The position numbers and the translations under genes were made by a program. A stretch of 64,000 nucleotides of DNA from Methylobacterium marchantiae (lineage in GTDB: Bacteria > Pseudomonadota > Alphaproteobacteria > Rhizobiales > Beijerinckiaceae), in NCBI RefSeq assembly GCF_022179405.1, contig NZ_BPQT01000018.1, forward strand, positions 54,659 through 118,658. The letters are read 5' to 3'. This document shows, in pieces, positions 48,392-57,539 of this stretch. Within the stretch, counting starts at the first letter, position 1. Each line of letters begins with the position of its first letter. The notes under the pieces were generated by a model, which had not been told where the DNA came from, did no database searches, and saw nothing but the letters and a program-made list of their open reading frames with translations.

Positions 48392-48892
48392 GGTGTCTAA
48401 CTCTTCTTTTTCGAAGTTGCTCGCAAAGCGGGCAGATGGGATCCGAATCGATCGGCAAGTGATTGCTCAAGCAAAAAATCTAAACTGCCTATTGAACTAA
48501 TTTTCTCAATCGAAATAAAACAAATCGTTAAAATCGAAACCTATCTGCGCATTCATGCGGTATATTTGTGTCGATGCGGATATCAAGTGCTGGGCAAAAA
48601 TCTGAATACGCTCCGTGCCGATTGTGCAAAATCGATTTCTGCCCCAGTTGGTGCTTCGATGTCGGACTGTCTCCTGCCGAATACGCTTCCCGCATTTTGA
48701 ACGCCGACTGAGCGCTGGCCAGAACGATTGCGAACAAAAAGTGGATGTTGTGCTGCACGCATGACATCTCGGCGGTCCGCGCCAGCATACCGGCAGGGCC
48801 CTTGCCGATTCCGTTCGACCGGACGACATATTGCCCGACATCCGGCGAGAGTTCCGGCGCCGTCGCTCGTCCATCCACCGCGAAGAGACCTC
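48392..48892. other. Divergent promoter region of the chemoreceptor and uvrA; no gene seen
   Basis: 501 bp. The left part (about 48470-48545) is AT-rich with repeated CGATT-like motifs, likely the chemoreceptor promoter. I looked for the alphaproteobacterial LexA box (GTTC-N7-GTTC) before uvrA; the closest matches have one or two mismatches. An Arg-poor frame on the - strand (48528-48878) is not convincing. Confidence 0.55.
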
Positions 48893-51850
48893 ATGGCCAG
48901 AGCCAAAGCCGCCGCGAAACATGCCGATGCGTTGGATGATGCCAAGCTTCAGAAACTCTTCGACGGCGTTCAGGATCGTCGGGTCATCGCCGTGCGAGGC
49001 GCGCGCGAGCACAATCTGAAGAACATCGATCTGACGATTCCGCGTGACAAGCTCGTGGTCTTCACCGGCCTCTCCGGCTCCGGCAAGTCGTCGCTCGCCT
49101 TCGACACGATCTATGCGGAGGGCCAGCGCCGCTACGTCGAATCGCTTTCGGCCTATGCCCGCCAGTTCCTCGAGATGATGTCGAAGCCCGATGTCGATCA
49201 GATCGACGGGCTCTCGCCGGCGATCTCCATCGAGCAAAAGACGACATCGAAGAATCCGCGCTCCACCGTGGGCACGGTCACCGAGATCTACGATTACATG
49301 CGTCTGCTGTGGGCGCGGGTGGGTATCCCTTACTCGCCTGCCACGGGCCTGCCGATCGAAAGCCAGACCGTCAGCCAGATGGTCGACCGAGTGTTGGCCT
49401 TGCCAGAGAAGAGCCGGCTATACCTGCTGGCGCCGGTGGTGCGCGGCCGCAAGGGCGAGTACCGCAAGGAAATCGCCGAGTTCCAGAAGAAGGGCTTTCA
49501 GCGCCTACGCATCGACGGCGAGTACTACCCGATCGACGACGCGCCGAAACTCGACAAGAAACTGAAACACGACATTGACGTAGTGGTCGACCGCCTCGTC
49601 GTACGCGCCGACATTGCCGCGCGCCTTGCCGATTCGTTCGAGACGGCACTGGAACTCGCAGACGGCATTGCGCTGATTGAATTCGCCGATCCGGCCGAGG
49701 GCGAGACGATCACCTTTTCCTCGCGTTTCGCCTGCCCGGTCTCGGGCTTCACCATCGCCGAGATCGAACCGCGCCTGTTCTCGTTCAACAATCCATTCGG
49801 CGCATGCCCGACCTGCGGCGGCATCGGACACGAGATGCGGATCGATCCCGAACTGGTGATCTCGGACGTGAAGCTCAGTCTGAAGCGCGGTGCCGTCGGT
49901 CCGTGGGCTAAGTCCACGTCGCCCTATTACGGCCAGACACTGGATGCGTTGGCGAAGCACTATGGCTTCAAGACCAGCGTGCCCTGGGCCGAACTGCCCG
50001 AGACCGCCCACAAGGCGATCCTTTACGGTTCCGGTCGTGAGGCGATCCGCTTCGCCTATAATGACGGGATGCGCGCCTACGAGGTGAACAAGCCGTTCGA
50101 GGGCGTGATCCCGAATTTGGAGCGACGCTACAAGGAGACTGAGAGCGACGCCTCCCGTGACGACATCGCTCGGTTCATGAGCGAGACTCCCTGCGCCTCC
50201 TGTGGCGGCAAGCGTCTCAAGCTCGAGGCCTTGGCGGTGAAGGTCGCCATGCAGGACATCGGCGACGTGACCGCGCTCTCCGTGCGCGAAGCGCATCGCT
50301 GGTTCTCTGAACTGTCGGACAAGCTCACCGACAAGCAGAACGAGATCGCCTTTCGCATCCTCAAGGAGATCAGAGACCGATTGACCTTCCTCGTCGATGT
50401 CGGTCTCGACTACCTCACCCTCGCGCGCGGCTCGGGCTCGCTCTCTGGTGGCGAGAGCCAGCGCATTCGGCTGGCTTCTCAGATCGGCTCCGGCCTTACC
50501 GGCGTGCTCTACGTTCTCGACGAACCGTCCATCGGCCTGCACCAGCGTGACAACGAGCGCCTGCTCGGCACATTGAAGCGCCTGCGCGACCTCGGCAATT
50601 CGGTGATCGTGGTCGAGCATGACGAGGATGCGATCCTCCAGGCCGATTACGTGGTCGATGTCGGCCCCGGCGCCGGCATCCATGGCGGGCAGATTATCGC
50701 CCAGGGGACACCCGAGGAGGTGTTGAAGAACCCGGCCTCCCTCACCGCCAAGTACCTCACCGGCGAGATGAGCGTGCGGGTACCCACGGCACGGCGCAAG
50801 GTGAAGAAGGGCAAGCTCACTCTGGTCGGTGCACGCGGCAACAACCTGAAGGACGTGAGCGTCGAGATCCCTCTGGGCACCTTCACCTGTGTCTCGGGTG
50901 TCTCGGGCGGCGGCAAGTCCACCCTCATCATCGACACGCTGTATAAGGCCGTGGCGAAGTCCCTCAACGGTGCGATGGAGCACCCTGCCCCATTCGAACG
51001 CCTGGACGGCCTCGAGAACCTCGACAAGGTCATCGATATCGACCAGTCGCCGATCGGCCGGACACCGCGCTCGAACCCGGCCACCTATACCGGCGCGTTC
51101 ACTCCGATCCGCGACTGGTTCGCCGGCTTGCCGGAGGCCAAAGCGCGCGGTTACCAGGCCGGCCGCTTCTCCTTCAACGTCAAGGGCGGCCGCTGCGAGG
51201 CGTGTTCCGGCGACGGCGTCATCAAGATCGAGATGCATTTCCTGCCGGACGTCTACGTCACCTGCGACGTGTGCAAGGGCCGCCGCTACGACCGCGAGAC
51301 CCTGGAGGTGAAGTACCGTAACCACTCCATTGCCGACGTGCTGGACATGACCGTGGAGGAGGCTGCCGATCTGTTCAAGGCGGTGCCGACGATCCGCGAG
51401 AAGATGGAGACCCTCGCCCGCGTCGGCCTCGGCTACGTCAAGGTCGGCCAGCAGGCGACCACCCTGTCGGGCGGCGAGGCCCAGCGGGTGAAGCTATCGA
51501 AGGAACTCTCTAAGCGTGCCACCGGCCGCACCCTCTACATACTCGACGAGCCGACCACGGGCCTGCACTTCCACGACGTCGCCAAGCTGATGGAGGTGCT
51601 CCACGAGCTCGTCGACCAGGGCAACACCGTCGTGGTGATCGAGCATAATCTCGAAGTCATCAAAACCGCCGATTGGGTCATCGATATGGGGCCGGAAGGC
51701 GGTGATGGCGGAGGGATCGTCGTGGCCGAGGGAACGCCGGAACAGATCGCCAAATCGAAGGCGAGCCATACCGGACGGTTCCTGCGCGACGTACTAGCCC
51801 GGCGTCCCGTCGCTGGGATTGGTGCCAAGGGCCGGGACACGGCGGAATAG
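48893..51850 (+). CDS. uvrA: Excinuclease ABC subunit A
   Basis: A 985-residue damage-sensing ATPase of nucleotide excision repair. Two ABC ATPase modules: Walker [10 protein letters not shown] near residue 62 and GVSGGGKST near 670, signatures [11 protein letters not shown] and [10 protein letters not shown], and Walker [12 protein letters not shown] and [11 protein letters not shown]. Zinc fingers include [15 protein letters not shown] and CEACSGDG with CDVCKGRR. The ATG at 48893 has GAAGAG five bases upstream; the longer frame lacks a ribosome site. Confidence 0.97.
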   Translation: MARAKAAAKHADALDDAKLQKLFDGVQDRRVIAVRGAREHNLKNIDLTIPRDKLVVFTGLSGSGKSSLAFDTIYAEGQRRYVESLSAYARQFLEMMSKPDVDQIDGLSPAISIEQKTTSKNPRSTVGTVTEIYDYMRLLWARVGIPYSPATGLPIESQTVSQMVDRVLALPEKSRLYLLAPVVRGRKGEYRKEIAEFQKKGFQRLRIDGEYYPIDDAPKLDKKLKHDIDVVVDRLVVRADIAARLADSFETALELADGIALIEFADPAEGETITFSSRFACPVSGFTIAEIEPRLFSFNNPFGACPTCGGIGHEMRIDPELVISDVKLSLKRGAVGPWAKSTSPYYGQTLDALAKHYGFKTSVPWAELPETAHKAILYGSGREAIRFAYNDGMRAYEVNKPFEGVIPNLERRYKETESDASRDDIARFMSETPCASCGGKRLKLEALAVKVAMQDIGDVTALSVREAHRWFSELSDKLTDKQNEIAFRILKEIRDRLTFLVDVGLDYLTLARGSGSLSGGESQRIRLASQIGSGLTGVLYVLDEPSIGLHQRDNERLLGTLKRLRDLGNSVIVVEHDEDAILQADYVVDVGPGAGIHGGQIIAQGTPEEVLKNPASLTAKYLTGEMSVRVPTARRKVKKGKLTLVGARGNNLKDVSVEIPLGTFTCVSGVSGGGKSTLIIDTLYKAVAKSLNGAMEHPAPFERLDGLENLDKVIDIDQSPIGRTPRSNPATYTGAFTPIRDWFAGLPEAKARGYQAGRFSFNVKGGRCEACSGDGVIKIEMHFLPDVYVTCDVCKGRRYDRETLEVKYRNHSIADVLDMTVEEAADLFKAVPTIREKMETLARVGLGYVKVGQQATTLSGGEAQRVKLSKELSKRATGRTLYILDEPTTGLHFHDVAKLMEVLHELVDQGNTVVVIEHNLEVIKTADWVIDMGPEGGDGGGIVVAEGTPEQIAKSKASHTGRFLRDVLARRPVAGIGAKGRDTAE

Positions 51851-52349
51851 GCGACGAGTTCCGTCAAGGCCGAGCTTGATTCGTCTCTTATAGGCGGCGG
51901 CGGTCTTGTTGCGCTGCAAAGGCCGGAGACCAGAGCGCATTCCAGCCGGACCGCCTTGCGCAAATCACCATGGCGGGTTGCTCAATCGTCCTGTCTGGTG
52001 AAACGGCCTCAACAGCTTGACCGTTCAGCGCTATTTTGCCGACCCATTGCTCAATGCGGCGCCATGACCGGCCGTTTCCTGCTGAGAAAGTTAACAAATC
52101 CTTGCGCTGCGCCGCGTCGAAAATGCGGCTTTTCCGCAACGGTCGATTTGGAACTGCCTCGATACGAAGCATTGGACTGTCAATCCACGGCGTCCTGTAG
52201 AATAGTTCTGAGCGTTGAGACACGAATTCGGGCCGCAAGGGGGGCCCCGCGAACCAACAGCGAGCAAACCGTCAGAAGGCGGGGCAAAGCAGAATGGTTC
52301 GTGGGACTGCGTGGCGGGCGCCTGAGATCCTTGGGAAGGATACTAGAAA
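51851..52349. other. 499 bp upstream region of the outer-membrane protein gene, no gene seen
   Basis: Lies between uvrA and the outer-membrane protein, both rightward. Lower GC than the genes, with no open frame of good codon use. A TAGAAT element at 52198 could be a -10 box. It contains a GC-rich hairpin-capable stretch near 52230-52250. The end of it forms the hairpin listed at 52327-52341. Confidence 0.5.
52327..52341 (+). promoter_or_regulatory. Hairpin that hides the ribosome site of the outer-membrane protein gene
   Basis: ATCCTT (52327-52332) pairs perfectly with AAGGAT (52336-52341) across a GGG loop. AAGGA is the ribosome site of the ATG at 52350, nine bases further on, so it is entirely inside the stem. 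Such a short stem could melt with temperature or be opened by a regulator. Confidence 0.45.
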
Positions 52350-53300
52350 ATGATGAAGAACTGGCTTGCCACCGGAGCGCTCGCGCTCACCATGGGCATG
52401 ACTGCTACGGCTTCTTACGCTCAGACCACCACCATTCCGGGTGAGCAGGTCGGCCTCGCGACCGGCGCTCCGCTCCCCGAGGGTATCTACGCCCTCAACA
52501 CCTTCGTGTATCAGTCACGTGACAACTCGGCACTGGATGTCGGGATCAACATTCCCGTGCTCGTCTGGTCGACCCCGTTCGTTCCGTTCGGCGGTCGCGT
52601 CGAGCTCCTCGTGGCTCCCCCGACCGTGTTCACCTTCGGCAAGGGCGGCCCAGCTGGCCTGCGTGACGTGTCGATCAATGTCGGCACCTTCGTCGGTGGT
52701 ATCTGGGCCTTCGATCTTGGCAACAATTTCGGCGTCAGCTTGCTCGGCGGCGTCTACCTCAACGATCTGAACGGCGACCGCGGCGTTCTCGTTCGCAACA
52801 ACGGGACATTCTTTAGTGCTCCCGTGCTGCCGCAGCTGTCTTCCAACACCTACCGCTTCGGTGTCGCTGCGAGCTACACTGGCGACGGCTACAACCTGAC
52901 CGCCAATCTGACCGCGAACATCTACGACTCGCCAGGCAGCTTCTCGGGCACGAACACGATCGGCTTCGGCAACACGTTCGGACCGTTCAGAATCTCCGAC
53001 TCGCTGAACCTCGACCTGACCGCGACCAAGAAGTTCGGTAAGTTCGAGATCGGCGCCATCGCCTACGGCACGGTCAACTTCGATACGAGCGCCCTGAGCC
53101 TTGCCGCCAACGATCGTGGCCGCTTCCTGATGGGTGGTCTCGTCGGCTACGACCTCGGCTTCGCGACCGCGCAGGTCTACGTCGCCCGCACTGTCGCCTC
53201 CACCAGCTTCGACAGCACCGAGATCTCGGGCCGCCTGATCGTTCCGCTGTACTCGCCGACCCCGGTCGCCGCTGCCGCTCCGATCATCCGCAAGTACTGA
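52350..53300 (+). CDS. Outer-membrane channel protein, MetA-pathway-like (PF13557 type)
   Basis: A 316-residue exported beta-barrel-like protein. The signal peptide ends near SYAQTTT (about residue 25). The start of the mature part, LPEGIYALNTFVYQSRDN, and repeated strand patterns with many Gly, Asn and Thr residues resemble the transporter family first linked to phenol-degradation meta pathways. The final residues VAAAAPIIRKY do not end in Phe, slightly unusual for an outer-membrane protein. High-quality codon use suggests strong expression. Family and substrate need checking; an unrelated outer-membrane family is possible. Confidence 0.72.
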   Translation: MMKNWLATGALALTMGMTATASYAQTTTIPGEQVGLATGAPLPEGIYALNTFVYQSRDNSALDVGINIPVLVWSTPFVPFGGRVELLVAPPTVFTFGKGGPAGLRDVSINVGTFVGGIWAFDLGNNFGVSLLGGVYLNDLNGDRGVLVRNNGTFFSAPVLPQLSSNTYRFGVAASYTGDGYNLTANLTANIYDSPGSFSGTNTIGFGNTFGPFRISDSLNLDLTATKKFGKFEIGAIAYGTVNFDTSALSLAANDRGRFLMGGLVGYDLGFATAQVYVARTVASTSFDSTEISGRLIVPLYSPTPVAAAAPIIRKY

Positions 53301-53310
53301 TCACGAATAG

Positions 53311-53381
53311 GGCGGCGAGGTCATCCTCGCCGCCGTGCAGATCACGAAAGCCCGTCCGACTCTCGAGTTGGGCGGGCTTTC
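53311..53381 (+). terminator. Two successive hairpins after the outer-membrane protein gene
   Basis: A perfect 10 bp stem with loop TCAT lies at 53311-53334 (GGCGGCGAGG/CCTCGCCGCC). A second, 12 bp with one G-U, lies at 53346-53381 (GAAAGCCCGTCC/GGGCGGGCTTTC). Neither has a long U-run, but together they are a plausible strong transcription stop or mRNA-stabilising end for a highly expressed gene. Confidence 0.6.
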
Positions 53382-53528
53382 GCTTATGGAGACATCCGCT
53401 TCCGATCGGTCAGCGTGAGTTTCCCTGAAGTGTGACTTTTTCCAACCTTCCCGAAACTTTCCTCTTCCGGGCTCCGTAACGAGCGTTGACCCCCTCAAAA
53501 GGGGCATCGATTCAAGAGGAAACGCTCC

Positions 53529-54107
53529 ATGATCAACGCTCACGCCCGTCGTTCCGCGGCTTCGACGATCGCCGCCGTCGCCCTCGCCTTCTCCATGGGC
53601 GCCGCTTTCCCGGTTGCCGCGCTCGCAAAGAATCCGATGGTCGGCGGCGCTCCGATGTATGCTTCAAAGAACATCGTTGAGAACGCGGTCAACTCCAAGG
53701 ATCACACCACCCTCGTCGCCGCCGTGAAGGCCGCCGGGCTCGTGGACACCCTCGCCAGCGCCGGCCCGTTCACCGTGTTCGCGCCCACCAACGCCGCCTT
53801 CGCCAAGCTGCCGGCAGGCACCGTCGAGACCCTGGTGAAGCCCGAGAACAAGGCCACCCTCACCTCGATCCTCACCTATCACGTGGTCCCCGGCACCCTG
53901 ACCGCCAAGGACCTGATGAAGATCGCGAAGGATGGCGGTGGCGAAGGCCAGATCAAGACCGTGCAGGGTACCCCGCTCGTGGTTCAGACCAAGGGCAAGG
54001 CCGTGTACCTGACCGACACGAAGGGTAACACCGCGAAGGTGACGATCGCCAACGTTATGCAGTCGAATGGCGTAATCCACGTCATCAACGGCGTGCTTCA
54101 GCCGTAG
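53529..54107 (+). CDS. Secreted fasciclin-domain protein
   Basis: A 192-residue protein. The signal peptide ends near AALAKNP (about residue 34). One FAS1 domain covers about 45-190: KDHTTLVAAVKAAGLVDTL, the H1 motif GPFTVFAPTNAAFAKLP, the YH motif LTYHVVPGTLT and the end NGVIHVINGVLQP. FAS1 domains act in surface adhesion or binding. ATG 53529 has AGAGGAAAC upstream; a small CCCCT/AGGGG hairpin at 53490-53505 precedes it. Well expressed by codon look. Confidence 0.95.
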   Translation: MINAHARRSAASTIAAVALAFSMGAAFPVAALAKNPMVGGAPMYASKNIVENAVNSKDHTTLVAAVKAAGLVDTLASAGPFTVFAPTNAAFAKLPAGTVETLVKPENKATLTSILTYHVVPGTLTAKDLMKIAKDGGGEGQIKTVQGTPLVVQTKGKAVYLTDTKGNTAKVTIANVMQSNGVIHVINGVLQP

Positions 54108-54134
54108 GCCGCGAAACTCCGACATATTGTGAGC

Positions 54135-54163
54135 GCCTCGGCTCCTTGGAGCCGAGGCTTTTT
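54135..54163 (+). terminator. Rho-independent terminator of the fasciclin gene
   Basis: A perfect 11 bp stem (GCCTCGGCTCC/GGAGCCGAGGC) with a 2-nt loop is followed by five Ts. It lies 28 bp after the fasciclin stop and also faces the convergent hflX end. Confidence 0.9.
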
Positions 54164-54209
54164 GCTGACGTGAAGCTTCGCTTTCGCCGTGGCCGTGCGC
54201 AGCAATCTC

Positions 54210-55619
54210 CTACTCTGCCCGGCTGAGTTTTCGCGCGCTGGAGAAGCGGTTGAGGAAGCGGGGCTCCTTCTCGGGTGCGACGCGGATGGCGAGATGAATC
54301 GTACCCGCCTCTTCGGCTCGACGATCCAAGACCTCGGCATTCTCATAGAGCCAGTTGAGTGCCGCACCGTCCTCGGGCGCCAAGGTGACCGCGAAGGTGG
54401 AGCGCCGCTTGGCGATCCGCGCCTCGATCCGGCCTGACAAGGCCGCCAAACCTTCTCCGGTGAGGGCCGAGACCAGGATCGGTACGTCGCTGTCCCTGTC
54501 GTTGCGCCCCTGGGCGCTCAGATTGAGGAGACGCGTCCGCTCCGGATCATCGAGCAGATCGGCCTTGTTCCAGACCTCGATGATCCGCTCGGCCGTCGTC
54601 TCGATGCCGAGTTCCCTCAGGACACCACCGACATCCTCCGCCTGCGCCTCGGAATCGACGTGGCTGACGTCACGGACATGAAGCAGGATGTCGGCCTCGA
54701 TCACATCTTCGAGCGTGGCGCGGAACGCCGCGATGAGAGCCGTCGGCAATTCCGAGATGAACCCGACGGTGTCCGAAAGAATCACTGTCTCCCCATGCGG
54801 CAGCTTCGTCGCGCGCGCTGTCGGGTCCAGGGTCGCAAAAAGCATGTCCTTGGCCATCACCTCGGCCTTGGTGAGAGCGTTGAACAACGTCGACTTGCCG
54901 GCATTGGTGTAACCGACGAGCGCCACGATCGGATACGGCACCCGTGCCCGACTCTCGCGGTGCAGGCCGCGCGTCCGGGTGACACTGTCGAGCTCTCGCT
55001 CGATCTTCGTCATCCGCTCTTGAATCATCCGCCTGTCGGCCTCGATCTGCGTCTCGCCGGGGCCGCCGAGGAAGCCGAAGCCGCCTCGCTGGCGTTCGAG
55101 GTGGGTCCAAGAACGGACGAGCCGGCTTCTTTGATAGGCAAGATGTGCGTGCTCGACTTGGAGCGTACCCTCGCGGGTCGAAGCACGCCGGCCGAAGATC
55201 TCTAGGATCAGGCCGGTACGGTCGATGACCTTGCAGCCGAAAGCCTTTTCGAGATTGCGCTGCTGCACGGGTGACAGGGCGCAATCCATGACGACGAGAC
55301 CGATCTCGTCGGCCTTGATCCGACCGGAGAGTTCCTCGACGCGGCCCTTGCCGAGATAGGTGGAGGGTCGGATGCGCGACACCGGCGCAATGATCGCTTC
55401 GGTGACGTCGAGCTCGATGGCCGCGGCAAGGCCCGCTGCCTCGTCGATCCGCGCCTCGCTGGAGCGCGTGGCGTCGGCAGGTCCGCTGCCCATCCGGGGA
55501 GCGGCGGCACGTGTGAGATAGGGGCCGATCACCAACGTATGGGTCGCAGCCGCGATATCACCTTCTGGAGCGGCCATCGCCTGGAGCCGGGCTTCGCCCG
55601 GCGTTGTCATCTGCGTCAT
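54210..55619 (-). CDS. hflX: GTPase HflX, ribosome-associated
   Basis: About 469 residues. The HflX N-terminal domain has YLGKGRVEELSG and VVMDCALSPVQQRNLEKAFGC; FGFLGGPGETQIEADRR precedes the G domain. G1 is GYTNAGKST, G3 DTVGFI, G4 NKADLL. It splits or rescues stalled ribosomes. The frame also runs to a TTG at 55682; neither start has a strong ribosome site, and ATG 55619 gives a more usual length. It lies 143 bp downstream of hfq on the same strand, the classic hfq-hflX order. Confidence 0.95.
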   Translation of the reverse strand: MTQMTTPGEARLQAMAAPEGDIAAATHTLVIGPYLTRAAAPRMGSGPADATRSSEARIDEAAGLAAAIELDVTEAIIAPVSRIRPSTYLGKGRVEELSGRIKADEIGLVVMDCALSPVQQRNLEKAFGCKVIDRTGLILEIFGRRASTREGTLQVEHAHLAYQRSRLVRSWTHLERQRGGFGFLGGPGETQIEADRRMIQERMTKIERELDSVTRTRGLHRESRARVPYPIVALVGYTNAGKSTLFNALTKAEVMAKDMLFATLDPTARATKLPHGETVILSDTVGFISELPTALIAAFRATLEDVIEADILLHVRDVSHVDSEAQAEDVGGVLRELGIETTAERIIEVWNKADLLDDPERTRLLNLSAQGRNDRDSDVPILVSALTGEGLAALSGRIEARIAKRRSTFAVTLAPEDGAALNWLYENAEVLDRRAEEAGTIHLAIRVAPEKEPRFLNRFSSARKLSRAE

Positions 55620-55762
55620 GAAGTGTGGTTCGACCCTGTCCCGTGAAGATGCGGAGAATGGGCCTTTCCCGACGTCAAACAAGGGCAGTCGTCGATCTTC
55701 GGTCGATGTTCGGCAGCTGACGTACGGCGCAGCCTCATCATACGAAGACTGACGCCCTCGGT

Positions 55763-56017
55763 TCAGGCCTTCTCAGGCGCCGTCTCGTCCGGTTCGAACA
55801 ACTGGACCGGGTGTCCCGGCATGATCGTCGAGATCGCATGCTTGTAGACCAGCTGCGAATGTCCGTCCCGGCGCAGAAGAACACAAAAGTTGTCGAACCA
55901 AGTCACGACGCCCTGAAGCTTGACGCCATTGACGAGGAAGATCGTGAGCGGGATCTTGTTCTTGCGGACATGATTGAGAAACGTGTCCTGCAGGTTTTGA
56001 GCGCGTTCGCCCGCCAT
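55763..56017 (-). CDS. hfq: RNA chaperone Hfq
   Basis: 84 residues. Sm1 motif: [20 protein letters not shown]; Sm2 motif: [11 protein letters not shown]. It forms a hexamer that pairs small RNAs with mRNAs. The family N-terminus [15 protein letters not shown] fixes the start. It lies downstream of ntrX and upstream of hflX, all leftward. Confidence 0.97.
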   Translation of the reverse strand: MAGERAQNLQDTFLNHVRKNKIPLTIFLVNGVKLQGVVTWFDNFCVLLRRDGHSQLVYKHAISTIMPGHPVQLFEPDETAPEKA

Positions 56018-56168
56018 TTCTTATTGATCCTTCTTGCAAACCTGCCGCCCGCCGTGACTGACGGGTTCTCGTCGGTTCGAAATTCAAGCTGACGGGTGCA
56101 ACCCGTCAAACTCAGCTATTACACGTTCATTATCGTCCACATGCAAGCGGATCGGTGCGTTCGGTCGG

Positions 56169-57539
56169 CTATGGGCCGATGCCGAGCGACTTCAACTTGC
56201 GGTGCAGAGCAGACCGTTCCATGCCGATGAACTCGGCGGTCCGAGATATGTTTCCGGAAAATCGTGCAATCTGTGCGATCAGATACTCGCGTTCGAAGAT
56301 TTCCCGCGCCTCGCGCAGGGCCAGACTCATCAGTTTCTCCCCGCCTGCGCCGTTCGGCGTTGTCGGAACCAGAGCGCCGATCTCGGTCGGCAGCATCTCC
56401 GATGTTACCTCTTGCTCCGGATCGGCATGGGTGAGGATCATCAGCCGTTCGACGTTGTTGCGCAGCTGTCGGATGTTCCCGGGCCAATCATGCGATTGCA
56501 GGACCGCCATGGCGTCCTCTGCGATGCGCCGGCGGGCGAGGCCCGTAGCGGCCGAGATCTGCTCCATGAAGAAGGTGATGAGTTCGGGGACGTCCTCGCG
56601 CCGCTCGGACAAGGACGGCACTCGGATCGGTACGACCGAGAGGCGGTGGAACAGGTCCTCGCGGAAGCGGCCGGCGGCGATCTCCTCGGCAAGGTCGCGC
56701 GAGGACGAGGAGATGATGCGTACGTCGACGTGAACGCGGGTCGTCCCGCCGACACGCTGGAAATTCTGGTCGACCAGTACGCGCAGGATGCGGTTCTGGG
56801 TCTCGCGCGGCATGTCGGCGATCTCGTCGATGTAGAGCGAGCCGCCATGGGCCTCTTCCAGAGCGCCGACGCGGCGGGCTCGTCCTTCGCCGGCCTCGAC
56901 GCCGAACAATTCCGCCTCCATCGTCTCCGGCGTGATCATGGCCGCGTTGATGACGACGAAGGGGCCGCTGGCGCGGGCCGACGATGCATGGAGCGTACGA
57001 GCCGACAGCTCCTTGCCCGAGCCTGGCGCGCCGAGGATCATCACGCGCGCATTGGTCGGTGCGACCCGCTCCACCGTCTGCCGCAACTGATTGACCGCGA
57101 CCGAACCGCCGACGAGACGGCTCGCCTGGCCGGAACGCGCCTTGAGATCGCGCACCTCGCGCTTGAGGCGGGAAGCTTCGAGAGCGCGTTCGGCCACCAG
57201 AATCAGCCGGTCGGCCTTGAACGGCTTTTCGATGAAGTCGTAGGCGCCCGCCTTGATTGCCGCCACCGCCGTTTCGATGTTGCCGTGGCCCGAGATCATG
57301 ACCACCGGCAAATCCGGATGTCCGAGCTTGATCTGGTCGAGCACCTGCAGCCCGTCGAGGCGTGAGCCCTGGAGCCAGATATCGAGGAAGACGAGGTGGG
57401 GCCGGCGTGACTCGATGGCCGCCAGTGCCTCGTCTGAGCCTCCTGCGGTCCGGGTGCGGTGGCCTTCGTCGTCGAGGATGCCGGCGACGAGGTCGCGGAT
57501 GTCGGCCTCGTCGTCGACGATCAGGATATCGGCGCTCAT
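56169..57539 (-). CDS. ntrX: Nitrogen-assimilation response regulator NtrX
   Basis: A 456-residue response regulator. The receiver domain (1-120) has phospho-Asp in VFLDIWLQG. The AAA domain (about 145-370) has Walker A GAPGSGKEL and Walker B SLYIDEIADM. The sigma-54-contacting GAFTGA loop is missing: ELFG is followed by VEAGEGRARRVGAL. This is usual for alphaproteobacterial NtrX, which is a regulator that may not act through sigma-54. The HTH (Fis-type, SRTAEFIGMERSALHRKLK) ends the protein. The start ATG overlaps the ntrY stop as ATGA. Confidence 0.95.
   Translation of the reverse strand: MSADILIVDDEADIRDLVAGILDDEGHRTRTAGGSDEALAAIESRRPHLVFLDIWLQGSRLDGLQVLDQIKLGHPDLPVVMISGHGNIETAVAAIKAGAYDFIEKPFKADRLILVAERALEASRLKREVRDLKARSGQASRLVGGSVAVNQLRQTVERVAPTNARVMILGAPGSGKELSARTLHASSARASGPFVVINAAMITPETMEAELFGVEAGEGRARRVGALEEAHGGSLYIDEIADMPRETQNRILRVLVDQNFQRVGGTTRVHVDVRIISSSSRDLAEEIAAGRFREDLFHRLSVVPIRVPSLSERREDVPELITFFMEQISAATGLARRRIAEDAMAVLQSHDWPGNIRQLRNNVERLMILTHADPEQEVTSEMLPTEIGALVPTTPNGAGGEKLMSLALREAREIFEREYLIAQIARFSGNISRTAEFIGMERSALHRKLKSLGIGP

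Noticed and set aside
48528-48878. 116-codon - strand frame between the chemoreceptor and uvrA
   Set aside because: No ribosome site, poor codon pattern, and it overlaps the uvrA promoter.
48690-48892. Possible LexA (SOS) box upstream of uvrA
   Set aside because: No exact GTTC-N7-GTTC; nearest matches have mismatches in the core.
49505-51325. 606-codon - strand frame opposite uvrA
   Set aside because: Antisense shadow of uvrA.
56090-56108. 8 bp perfect hairpin (TGACGGGT/ACCCGTCA) between ntrX and hfq
   Set aside because: 3-nt loop and no U-run; not a standard terminator, and too short to claim another function.
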